Origin: Sialis fuliginosa
Lineage: Eukaryota > Arthropoda > Insecta > Megaloptera > Sialidae
Assembly: GCA_961205875.1 (NCBI GenBank)
Contig: OY540810.1
Location: forward strand, 16,926,001-16,990,000
DNA length: 64,000 nt
Reading direction: 5' to 3'
Positions 1-11,163 of the stretch are shown in pieces (positions within the stretch are counted from its first letter, which is position 1; the number at the start of each line of letters is the position of its first letter). Under the pieces are notes generated by a model. The model saw only the letters and a program-made list of their open reading frames with translations, did no database searches and had not been told where the DNA came from. The position numbers were made by a program, and so were the translations under genes.

Positions 1-677
1 ATAGTTGTATGTTTTTTTTTAATATGCCTATACACTGTTACGATAAAAATATGATATCAACGATAAATGATAAAAAAGGTATAGTTATATATGTATAGCA
101 ATGTATTTTTATTACTTTTTTATTATTCAGAATATGCTCAATTGATAAATAATTGGGGATTACCTCATTGAACAGCAGAGACGGTCTTAGCGAGTTTAGA
201 ACCCTAGACGAGATTTTTTTCACTACACCCCCCCCCCCCCCCCTGACTATCATTATAAATACATCAAAATACATAAAATAACTAATCATTAATTCATTAA
301 AAAAATGTTACATTTATTATGTATTTAATTATTATTTATTAGACAGATTATTTAGCTACAGATACAATTTGTAAGTTTTTATATTTTCTAATTTTTATCC
401 GTAGGTATTTCGGAATTTAATTTTGAGTTTTTCTCGATATAGACGTATGTTGTCCCTCCTGGCCTGACACTCCGGATAGTCGCCCAGAGCTCCACCCTAA
501 ATCGGGCACTGCAGGAGGGTGTAACCGCACTCTTGCGTGGGTAATATTAGATAAAATTAATCAAATGTTAAATAATAAAAAAATAAAATATCAATATAGC
601 AGATATAACATAGTTATTATTATTAAATGTATAATATTTCATATTTTTTATTGCGTACAAAATATTTTTTTAATCTG
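1..677. other. Spacer downstream of TRPA gene A
   Basis: No gene was recognised here. It holds a 16-base poly-C run at 228-243, a GC-rich patch of unknown identity at about 450-540 in otherwise AT-rich DNA, and the probable polyadenylation signal of gene A at 647-652. Confidence 0.6.
647..652 (-). promoter_or_regulatory. Probable polyadenylation signal of gene A
   Basis: AATAAA on the minus strand, about 26 nt after the gene A stop codon. It supports the distant exon 10 as the true 3' end. Confidence 0.5.
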
Positions 678-3600
678 TTAACAATTTTTTTCTGTTTCTA
701 AATAATCCTTAATTTTACTTAAACTTTCTTGAACATTGTTTAATAAGTCGTAGATATTCTTATTGCTTATTGGTAGATTCTTATAAGCATTTTTTTCGGC
801 TACTTCTAGTAGTACGTCTAAAATAATTAAATATTATAAAATAATAATGGCAAAATACAGAAAATTATAAATATATATTAGGGTGGATTAATTTTCTAAC
901 CGTCCTCGGTTACCCTCCTACGTGAAAGTACTCTCAATTCTAAGAAAAAAGGCCTATGGAACTATACCTCTACATTTTTGATTAAAAAATGGATATCAAA
1001 TTCGAAATCTTCGTACCCTAAAACCCTTTAGTTGGCGTTTTGCTTAAAAAAATCAATGAAAAATTGTAAATTTTTATGTATATTAACATACATACATATT
1101 GAATGCAAGGGACTCAAACTTAAAATTTTCAATCAAAAATGCGCCGAACTAAAGTTGAATATAGAGGTATAGTTCCATGGTCGCTTTTTCTTAGAATTGA
1201 TGGGGGGTAACCAAGGTCGGTATAATTCCTTCCATACAATTTGGCCCACCCTAATATATACCGGGTGTTCCAGACCACCCGTCCACTATGTTTTACGCCC
1301 AAACCATTGATGATAGAGTTTCATGATAAGAAATTTACTATATATATCGATCCTAAAGAATTTCAGGAAAATGTTTTCAACCCCCTAAAACTCCTCCTTG
1401 GGGGGTAGTTTGAGGGGTACATGCCCGTTTCTCAGCAAAATCAAATGGAACGGTGTATCCAAAAGTAGATAATTTTAAAGATCATAAAAAAGTAAGAAAC
1501 TTTTGTAGAAAAAAAAATTTCATACATTCAATTGTTTAGAAAATATGGCGACTTGATCCTAAATTTTAGGGTTTTACTAAAATTGCTCTAGTTTCGTTAA
1601 ATATTAATGAAATTTTATTTTTAAAATTTGTTTTGAAAGTAGAAATAACGAACTTTCTAATGATGTTTGATTATTTGAGATTTGGATAATTTAAAGTGTC
1701 ATACGTGACATGTCAAAAATTCAAAATTTCAATTGGAGATAATTCAAAAATTTTAAATGGAATGGTATATCAATTAGTACTTTATCTTAAAAAATATATT
1801 TAAATTAACAACTTTTGTTAAGAAAATTTTAAATTTAAAATTATAATTTTTTTTTTTTTTTTAAATAAAATTTATAATTTTCTTAACAAAAGTTGTTAAT
1901 TTAAATATATTTGTTAAGATAAAGTACTAATTGATATACCATTCCATTTAAAAATTTTGAATTATCTCCAATTGAAATTTTGAATTTTTGACCTGTCGCG
2001 TATGACACTTTATATTATCCAAATCTCAAATAATCATACATCATTAGAAAGTTCGTTATTTCTACTTTCAAAACAAATTTTAAAAATAAAACTTCATTAA
2101 TATTTAACGAAACTAGAGCAATTTTAGTAAAACCCTAAAATTTAGGATCAAGTCGCCATATTTTCTAAACAATTGAATGTATAAAAATTTTTTTTTTACA
2201 AAAGTTTCTTACTTTTTTATGATCTCCAAAATGATCTACTTTTGGATATACCGTTCCATTTGATTTTGCTGAGAAACGGGCATGTACCTCTCAAACTACC
2301 CCCCAAGGAGGAGTTTTAGGGGGTTGAAAATATTTTCCTGAAATTCTTTAGGAATGGTTTGGGCGTAAAACATAGTGGACGGGTGGTCTGGAACACCCAG
2401 TATATATATATGTATTAAGGTATTTCTCGGTGAGCAATATATAATAGAAAGAAATATTGCACGTTTCGTGAAATTTCTAGGAAAAATAAATCAAAAATCA
2501 AGATTAAGCTCAGACTTTGTAAATAACTTAAAAAAAGATTATACAAAGCTCCATTCAAAATCCTGAAATGATTCACCATCTGTTAGTAATGATATCTTCA
2601 AAATAAAATCAGTAAATTTAACATTGCGAATATAAAGATTACGCTCACAAAGATTTTTATTGATTTTATTTTGAATGGAGCTTTTAATAATCTTTTTTAA
2701 ATTATTTACAACATTTAGACTTGGTCTTTATTAATAAAATAAAAATAAATGGAAATTATTAGTTTATATGCAGAAATCACACTACTAATACTTTTGGAAA
2801 AAAATCACTTATCAAGTATTCAAAATTATGAAAATCGATGGGTTTTAATATATCCAATTTTCAAACAACCGAATTAATTTACCATAAAGTTTAAAGGGCA
2901 GTTTCCAATAAGATAGCCCAACATCTCTCGGTTTGCTTATGTTTTTCTTTTCCTCGATTCCATTTGGTCTCAAACGAACCCTACAAATTCGTTCTGGTAT
3001 TCTCTCATAATGACTTAAAAAGCGTGCTTTCTTTATCAATTGAAGTATCTCTCCTTCTTTTAATAGACTCTTAAAATAATATATTAATAAATTAATTAAT
3101 ATAAAACCGTTACAACTAATTTTGGCTACAAACACCATAGATGTAGTGGTTTTTGAGGGATATTAACTGCTCCCCATATGGTATTTTGTTACTACGCTCA
3201 TGATGTTTATGATGTTTACAATAAATTTACAAGGGTATCATATTTTTGTAGATTTGAACATTATCAAAGACTAATATTAATATACAGTAGTCTCTTTTTA
3301 TGCGATAGATACTTTCCACAGAAACGAATAGGGATATGTTCCTTAATTTTCAAAATGCATAAAATTATTACATTGAATTTAACAGTGCGATGAATGCAAA
3401 TTTTCTTGTGACTTCGGCATTATTATAAGGTACTGGCATCACCCTTGGATGATTGTTGGATTCTTGTTTAATTAAGTATACTAAATTAGAAATATTTGTT
3501 GATATTTGATTACTGCCATTACTGAATCATAAACATATAGACACTTGACTGTAAAACAGCTTAATTTGATGACACTTGGCCAATGGGTGTCAAAATGGTG

Positions 3601-6600
3601 GATATTTAATCTAATTATTAATGTAATTTATTTATTAATTATTATATTATCATATTAGGGTGCTTTTTTTTGCGACTATTTTTTTTTTCACTCCCACCTC
3701 AAAATTTTCTTGGAAATACCTCAAAAAAAATTCCCTGAAAATTTGAGCCCTTAATATTAATATTAAGTACTCGCTTTCAGCGTTTAAAGATTTCCCATTG
3801 AAAATACACGTAAACCTGAACTTTTTTTTTTTTACTTTTTATAGCTCAGAGGCATTTTATCCTATTTGAACGTTTGAAAAACCAAATTACGCAGAATTAA
3901 ATGTTCTATAAAAGTATTTATTGCAACGAAACTGTAACTTACAAGGGTGAGACAGTACAGGTGATTAAAGTCAAATTTTTCATGAATTTCTTGTTTTTTC
4001 ATTGTTATTTCATAAATGGCTGAAAATACAGAAAAAGTTTAAATAAAAAAGTTGTAGCAAATTCAATTTTCTTCAAAAAAGATCCTGAGCATCAAATCTC
4101 TATTATTGATATTTTTCAAGATAATAAGCTTTTTGTTTTTTATGATTTACGATTTTCATGAACATAAAGAACATCTATTTGAGGTTATTTACCTCTTCTT
4201 TTCTTCTTGACTTTGAAAAAGTAGATAATAACTTTAAAAAAAAATTGTTTTTAATAATTAGAGTCGCGAATTCATGAATCAATAATAGAGACAATATCAA
4301 TAATAGAGATTTGATGCTCAGGATCTTTTTTGAAGAAAATTGAATTTGCTACAACTTTTTTATTTAAACTTTTTCTGTATTTTCAGCCATTTATGAAATA
4401 ACAATGAAAAAACAAGAAATTCATGAAAAATTTGACTTTAATCACCTGTACTGTCTCACCCTTGTAAGTTACAGTTTCGTTGCAATAAATACTTTTATAG
4501 AACATTTAATTCTGCGTAATTTGGTTTTTCAAACGTTCAAATAGGATAAAATGCCTCTGAGCTATAAAAAGTAAAAAAAAAAAGTTCAGGTTTACGTGTA
4601 TTTTCAATGGGAAATCTTTAAACGCTGAAAGCGAGTACTTAATATTAATATTAAGGGCTCAAATTTTCAGGGAATTTTTTTTGAGGTATTTCCAAGAAAA
4701 TTTTGAGGTGGGAGTGAAAAAAAAAATAGTCGCAAAAAAAAGCACCCTATTATCATATGTAGCATCTGTTTTACATTGGTTCAAATTTTAAGATTTTTTA
4801 TTTTATAACTTTTATATCGTAGTATATACTAGGGCATACAAAAACCCGATAAAATTTCAAAAACCGGTTTTCGGTTTTTCATAAAGTGAAAAACCGCTTA
4901 ACCGGTTTTTAGTCGGGTTTTTCAATTAAGTTTAAAAAATGTTTTAAACTATTTAAATAAAATAATATTTTAATATTAAAAAAATAAAACTTATTTAACT
5001 ATACCTTTTCAAGTTCAAATTGAGACTATTCAATTTCAAATTGGGAATAATCAATTTCAAAATTGAGACTATTCAATTTCAAATTGTAAATAATCAATTT
5101 CAAATTGAGACTTATCAACTGCAAATTGGGAACTATTAATTTTAAATTGGTAAAGATAGTTTAAAAGCTAGTATTAAAAGTGATATAGGTGAAGACGCAG
5201 TAAATATGACTCAAACTGAGTTTCGTTTACAGTAGCTAAAAAATATTGTACGAGAAAATATCACGAAAATTATTGTTTATTATATCCGATATGTCACTCA
5301 TGATATATAATTATATGATGCATTAATTATGATTTGTTAATTTGGACAATAGTAAATAATTGAGGGCCTGATTTTAAATAAAATTAAGAAATTAAAAATA
5401 TTTAATATACATATGTTAACTTAATTAATAAATATTCGTAACAATAATAAGTTAAATAATAATTGCAACCCTATACAAGGCTCTAGCCTGGGAGTCTAGG
5501 ATTAAGGGGGATCTGGCCCGGCGAGCAAAAATAAAAATCAGCGAATGGTATATTTACGTATTTAAATTATTAATTGAATGACCGAAAAAAAGGCTGGACA
5601 AGAAAAAAATTCTTATGGGGTTCGCCAATAATTCAACAGGAGCTCGTGATAGTATGTGGAGGCCATAATTGCAGCTATAGCAAATATATTTTGTTTTATA
5701 AAACATTATATTATATTGAAATAAATTGTTTATTTATTTTCATCTCAAATGTGGAATTTACAATTCTCAATTTGAAATTTATTATTCTAAATTTGAACTT
5801 GAAATGGTATAATCTCCTTTATTAACATATTATTATATACTTCAGAAATGACCCTCAAATTCCATTTACTCCGCTATAATATTTTTATTTACACATTACG
5901 CGTTATTTTATAGATGTCCCCCTTTAATAATTTAAATAAATTCACAACATAAATACTTCATAAGTAACAGTACAAAAATAAAATTATTTGTCACTTAAAG
6001 AAACAAAAAAAATATATATATAATTGACTTTCGGTTTTTCGGAAAAAACCCGGTTTTACGGTTTCGGTAAATTTTAACAAAAAACCGTTTAACCGGTGTC
6101 GGTTAAAACCGGTTTACATGCCCTAGTATATACTTATCATTTTGTAATTATTAGCAAGTGTCCGTCACTGGTTTTACTTTATCTATTACTGAAAAAAAAC
6201 ACAAACAAAATAAAAGGCTATAATTTAAAAAAAAACTATATTTGTGGACTTTGGTAATTAAATTGATTTAATACAGTGTTACTTGTTTTATTACATAAGT
6301 TCATGAGAATTCCAAAAAAGAAATCAAGCAATCCTAAAAAACAGTATATCTTGCTCTTAAAGGGACCAAGACTGATGCCAGTATCTTACATATTTTACAA
6401 TTTTTTGAAGATTTTTTCATTATTACATTCAGAGAGTAGGGGGTAAAATATTTTTATGATTTTTTTGAAATTTTTTATTAATAACAATTACATAATTAAA
6501 ATCCTTGAATTGTCAACTTTAATTTGATATCTCACTCGAATTTGGATAAAATATCTCATCGCATACACTGGACTGTAAATACTGTAATTAGTTAATTTTA

Positions 6601-9600
6601 AAATATTTACCTGAACATCGTTGACTGATAAACCCACCATCAGATTTATCAATGTTATACTTGTGATTACAACAAAAATAAGAAACAGTATTTGTTGTGA
6701 GGTGGCTTGCAAAGTTAAATAAATGTCACTTGATAACTCATCTACATTAGACGAGTTGTTACTTTCCGGAAGCGGAAACATATCAGAGTAGTCCAATTCA
6801 CCTGTCATCATTACCAATGTTTTAACAAAAGAATTCCACAGATTATGGAAATTTTGTTTATCACGAAATTGTACTGAGAAACATATTGTGAAACCAAAAA
6901 TTATGCATGAAAATATTGCCAGAACCTGGGGAAAAAATGTAGTTCATTATTATTTCAAAAATTGTTTTCAGTAGTCTGCCTCAAGTGCTAAGGTACGTGG
7001 GAGATGTCAAGTTATTTAAGGGTGTTATACAAAGATATAATTAATATATTTTTGCCTATCAAATATTTTCTTACTGAAAACCTTTTTTGGTTATCAAATA
7101 TTTAATAATAATAAAAATATTTAATAATAATAATAATAATAAAATTGGGGGAGAGTGTGCATAACTCACATTCTGCCTCGGGTACCAACCTTCCTAAGTC
7201 TGCTACTGTTTACATACCTTGCATATTTGTTTAAACACACTTCCAAAAAGGAGTGCATAATATCCAAATTTCGGAAGACGTCCAATGTACAACATTAAAT
7301 TTAGCCATGTGAAAAGAACCGCATAACTTAACAAGTTCAGTGCCATGATTCTATTATCAAAAACATAAAATGCACTATCAATTGTAGCAATAAATACAAG
7401 AAAACCTGCCGCTAGATGAATATAGTTTTCGTAATGCCTAAAATGCCTTCCTTGAAATTTGACTATAAATTTAAAAAGTTATTAAAATCAAATAAATCAA
7501 CATAAAAATATATATTCTTACTTTGTAATCCACTTAATATTAATGATGCTGCAGCTAGAAAAATGGAAGTTGCAAATGTTCCCCATAATACTCCTTTATA
7601 TTCATTTGTATAATTTTTAAGTAGTACAACATGGATTGAAAATAATATAACAAATAAAAAATAAATAAAAATTATCATGTAGTATAAATTTCTGACTTTG
7701 TCCCATTTTAGACGTAAAAATGTAACTGAAAAAATAGTATATTCATTTTATTGATTTCGTAAAAAAAATGTTATTTATAAGTGATATTAAATAAATAATG
7801 AAACACTTACTAATTAACGGATGGCTTAAAAATGTATTTCTTTGTTCTACATTAACTGTCTCCAAAATATTCATTAGGACATTCATTTGCTCAATATCTG
7901 ACAATAAAAATCTAAAATCTAACAAAAATAATAGATGATACAATAAATACATATATTAAAAAGTAATCAATTTAATTTTTGGAAGATGGCACAAAGTTAA
8001 ATCCAAAGTGAAAAAATTCAATAGAAATGTTTACTCCCCAACAATTATTTTATCATTATTTTCACCTCTAGAATTTCCATTACCCCCATGAGTATAAAGA
8101 AAAAATATTTTTAATAATCGCCTCGGATTAAAAAACATTTCAGGCAAAAGTTTGTAATTTTTTTTTCACGTAGAATCAGATTCTTAAAACAAAAAATAAG
8201 TTCTTGTTAAAAAAACAATGGTTCCATTTTAAAACCAAAACACCCACAACAGTTCAAACTGATTAACTTTCATCTGAAAAGTTTTTTTGTAAATAATTTA
8301 AAATAAATAAAAATTCGTAAGGTTTTTTTTTAACATCCGGTATATTTTTGTGTAATAATTAAAAAAATTATTTACGTTTAAGATTTTTATATTTACCTAA
8401 ATCAATAGAGTTGTCCTTCCCTAATCTAATTTGTTTATCCATTATATCACAAAGAAAATTAACTGGCTGAACAATATTGTGACGAATAATATAAAACGCC
8501 GATTTTCCTTCTTTATTTTTAAGCGCTAAATTTCCCCCCCATTCCATAAGTTTCTCCACACAAATACGACACCCATTTTTAGCTGCAATGTGTAATGCTG
8601 ATTCGCCATCGTTATTTAGTTTGTTGACGTTTTCTTTTAATTTTTCTTTATTTGTGTATTTTTCAAATATTGTTAATCCCTGGTTGGGAAATAAAACATA
8701 ATTAAAATTATTGAAAACTATGTATGTATAATACACAGGGTGTGATCAAAATATGGAATCGGTAAACCAAACGTTTTTGAGAAAAATATTTCAGATCAAA
8801 GTTGTAGGGTTTTAAAAGTTCTATTTAATGATCATATCCGTTTGACCTTGAGTTGAAGGGTCAAGGCGAGGTCAAAGTCAACATGATTTTTTTAAATGGA
8901 ATACCCCATTTTCACACATTGTTAAAGATGACAGTGAGACGTTTCCAAAACACTACTTGTTTGTTCAGAATTGTCTAAGTTATGAGTTTTAGTGCCGCCA
9001 GCATTAAAATTATCAAGCATTTTTTATACCAAAAATGTACCGAAAACTACAAAATGGTATTGATTGTCTTGTCAACGGGTTTTTGATACAATTTTGGTAC
9101 ATCCCGGATAATTTTAATGCTGACAACACTCTAAATTCTAAAGCGTGTAACTCAGACAATCCTCAACAAAAATAGGTCATCAAGTAGTGTTTTGGAAACG
9201 TCTGGCTGCCATCTTTAACATTGTGTGAAAAAAGGAGTGTTCTATTTAAAAAAAAAACATGTTGGCCTTGACCTCGCCTTGACCCCTCCACTCAAGGTCA
9301 AACGGATATGATCATTGAATAGAACTTTTAATTAAAACCCTACCCTACAACTTTAATTCGAAACATTTTCTCAGAAACGTTTCGTTTTCGAATTTTTTTA
9401 CCGTGTCGAGATTTTTATTACGCCCTGTTAGTGGCGTAGATAGCTTTTTACGATGGGGGGCGATATGACAAGTGGTGGCTGAACGGCCTCTAAAATATGT
9501 GAAAAAAAAAATGATTAATGTAATTGAAAATTCAATGACCTTTTTTTTTTACTCTTTATTTACCAAATTTTTCTCATTTACTTCTACAATCACCCCCCTG

Positions 9601-11163
9601 TATATAATGTATATACATATATATAAAATATATATGTATATATATGTATATATGTATAAATATATATATGTATAAATATATATATAAAATATATATGTAT
9701 ATGTAGTACCTACTTCACACCAGTTTATTTTAACACATAAAACAGTAACATTGTTAAGAACTTCAATCAAATAAGACTCATTTTCCAGAAGCCGTTTAAG
9801 CTCTTCGGTATTTTTATTGTTCACAGCATCATATAATTTTTTTTTAGTTTCAACTCCATCTAAAATATATAATATATATATAAAAATATATAATATACCT
9901 ATATATAAAATATATAACAAATACCGATGAGAAAAATATATTTAATAATGATTTGCTATTATTTAAAATTATACTACTAAAATAAATTATATAAAATTAA
10001 AATAAAGTAATACTAACCGTCTATTGATATTGAAATATTACATTCAACATCATTTTTTTCTTTCGGGAGTAATGGTATTTTTTGATTAGACTCCTAAAAT
10101 ATACAAATAAAAATTATAAGCTTTCAGCTACTTTATGAATTTAGAGAAAATGAATTTAATGACACATTTTATTTGAGAACGAAAATTTGGGTCCTCGTTT
10201 ATAATATTTGATGTTTTTTTATGCATATATAAAAATACACATAAGTATATTAATAAAATAAAATAGATAATTAATTAACATCAAAATAAAACATTCTTTC
10301 TTGACTATATTTTAATGTTATTTACAAAATAATGATTTATCAGTGAATAATAGATTTTTTTCTGAAATGTGAGTAAATGTAATATTGATTCGTCTCAATA
10401 GGGTATTTGACACTATTAAAAATAAAGACTAAAATGTTGTAAATAGTGTAGTATATATTACTATAATTTATATTCGACTGTTTTTTACGTGAAATAAGAC
10501 AGTATTTTAATAATAATCCTAATTTAAAATGTTGTATGACGTTAGAATATATTAAAAACTTCAGAATACTGGATCAAATATAATAAATCAAATAAAATAA
10601 AATAAATAAAATTTCGTGAAATTCCCTATTTGAAATATCCCTTATCGCAACACTTTAAATCAGTTATTCTTAAGGTATTTATCAGAAAAATAAAAAAAAA
10701 TCAAGAGTAAGTCAAAATTTTGTAAACAGTTTAAAAAAAATATAAGAAGCTTTATTCAAAATCTTGAAATGATTTACCATCGGAGAACAAAGATATCATG
10801 AAAATAAAATCAATAAATTTAAACATTGCGAGTGTAATCTCTATACTCGCAATGTTTTTATTGATTTTATTTTGACAATATTTTTGCTCACAGGTTTTTT
10901 TTTATGAAACTAATTTAATTAATTTTGGTTTTAATTTTCCAAAAAATTTTACGAGTCGCGCAATATTTATCATTCTCTATCATATACCGAATCTTGTTGC
11001 TCAAAGAGAAATACCTTAACAGGTGAACCCCAAGGCCAAATGTGTTAAAAATTAGATATTTAATATTATCGTCATGTGTAAATATTTGAGAAACAATGTT
11101 TTAAATTATACTTACATGAACAGATATTCGTCTAAATGCAACAAGGTCAACTTCATCTCCCAT
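678..11163 (-). CDS. Painless-like TRPA ion channel, paralogue A (10 exons, 583 aa)
   Basis: Predicted non-selective cation channel of the plasma membrane; insect painless-type TRPA channels sense heat, touch or irritants. Exons in transcript order: 11163-11116, 10093-10018, 9859-9714, 8679-8397, 7918-7811, 7725-7522, 7462-7218, 6925-6611, 3069-2883, 817-678. All junctions are GT-AG and the 1752-nt sum is in frame with a single terminal stop. Residues 91-184 include an ankyrin repeat (DGESALHIAAKNG). S1 and S2 lie in exon 6, S3 and S4 (WLNLMLYIGRLPKFG) in exon 7, S5, pore loop (MMTGELDYSDMF) and S6 (INLMVGLSVNDVQ) in exon 8. The last two exons encode a charged tail. Exon 2 is only 76 nt against 193 nt in genes B and C, so most of one N-terminal ankyrin-like segment is missing. 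The protein is shorter than Drosophila Painless. Gene family is secure; assignment to Painless rather than another TRPA is inference from the NLMVGL-VNDIQ and following tail. Confidence 0.85.
873..1258. repeat. Palindromic MITE in gene A intron 9
   Basis: Inverted repeat with ends TATTAGGGTGG and CCACCCTAATA. The arms stay similar inward: ACTATACCTCTA near 961 faces TAGAGGTATAGT near 1160. No coding content. Confidence 0.7.
1260..2401. repeat. Foldback element, about 1.14 kb, in gene A intron 9
   Basis: Near-perfect palindrome with arms of about 560 bp meeting at an A/T-rich centre near 1850. Ends read CGGGTGTTCCAGACCACCCG and its complement, flanked by TATA runs. No ORF, so it is a non-autonomous foldback transposon. 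Confidence 0.8.
2412..2760. repeat. Repeat related to 10670-11019, partly cut by foldback 1260-2401
   Basis: Begins with TTAAGGTATTTCTC and shares with the 10670-11019 element an internal stretch around AAAATCA[AG]TAAATTTAA and ATTGCGA. The foldback at 1260-2401 abuts its left side. Confidence 0.55.
3656..4749. mobile_element. Mutator-like foldback element with 9-bp target duplication
   Basis: Long palindrome with ends TAGGGTGCTTTTTTTTGCGA and its complement; the arms run almost to the centre near 4200. It is flanked by the direct repeat TTATCATAT (3647-3655 and 4750-4758). The homologous uninterrupted site in the related element near 36700 supports this as the target duplication. Nine-bp duplications with long inverted repeats fit Mutator-like elements. 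Non-autonomous. Confidence 0.75.
4830..6125. mobile_element. Non-autonomous hAT-like element with 8-bp target duplication
   Basis: Ends are TAGGGCATACAAA and, inverted, TTTACATGCCCTA. It is flanked by the exact 8-bp direct repeat GTATATAC (4822-4829 and 6126-6133), the hAT hallmark. The ends contain many AACCGG/CGGTTTT motifs and the interior (5010-5160) has degenerate tandem repeats around TCAATTTCAAATTG. No transposase was recognised in the 1296 bp. Confidence 0.8.
8736..9427. repeat. Foldback element in gene A intron 3
   Basis: Palindrome starting CAGGGTGTGATCA and ending TTACGCCCTG. Arms of about 330 bp include matching pieces around GTCAAACGGATATGATCAT (right) and its inverse (left), with the turn near 9080. 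No coding content. Confidence 0.7.
9596..9700. repeat. TA-rich microsatellite
   Basis: Irregular TATATG/TATATA repeats just downstream of gene A exon 3 on the transcript strand. Short ORFs seen through it are artefacts of the repeat. Confidence 0.8.
10670..11019. repeat. Palindromic MITE with TTAAGGTAT ends (gene A intron 1)
   Basis: Ends TTAAGGTAT and ATACCTTAA, with a strong central hairpin at about 10800-10875 (ACATTGCGAGTG...TACTCGCAATGT). Related to the repeat at 2412-2760. Confidence 0.65.

Larger units (their letters stand above)
3425..6388. mobile_element. MITE with TAAGGTACTGGC ends, split by two nested transposons (gene A intron 8)
   Basis: Ends read TAAGGTACTGGCATCA and, inverted, TGATGCCAGTATCTTA. 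Removing the two nested elements (3656-4749 and 4830-6125) leaves a core of about 560 bp that matches the element at 34085-37036, for example AGAAATATTTGTTGATATTT on one side and CTGGTTTTACTTTATCTATT on the other. No coding content. Confidence 0.75.

Noticed and set aside
228-243. Poly-C tracts at 228-243 and 61727-61744
   Set aside because: Simple homopolymers and likely sequencing or assembly-sensitive; no sign of function.
9549-9920. 123-aa ORF across the TA microsatellite
   Set aside because: Only its middle part (9714-9859) is real gene A exon 3; the rest is Tyr/Ile-rich translation of simple repeat.
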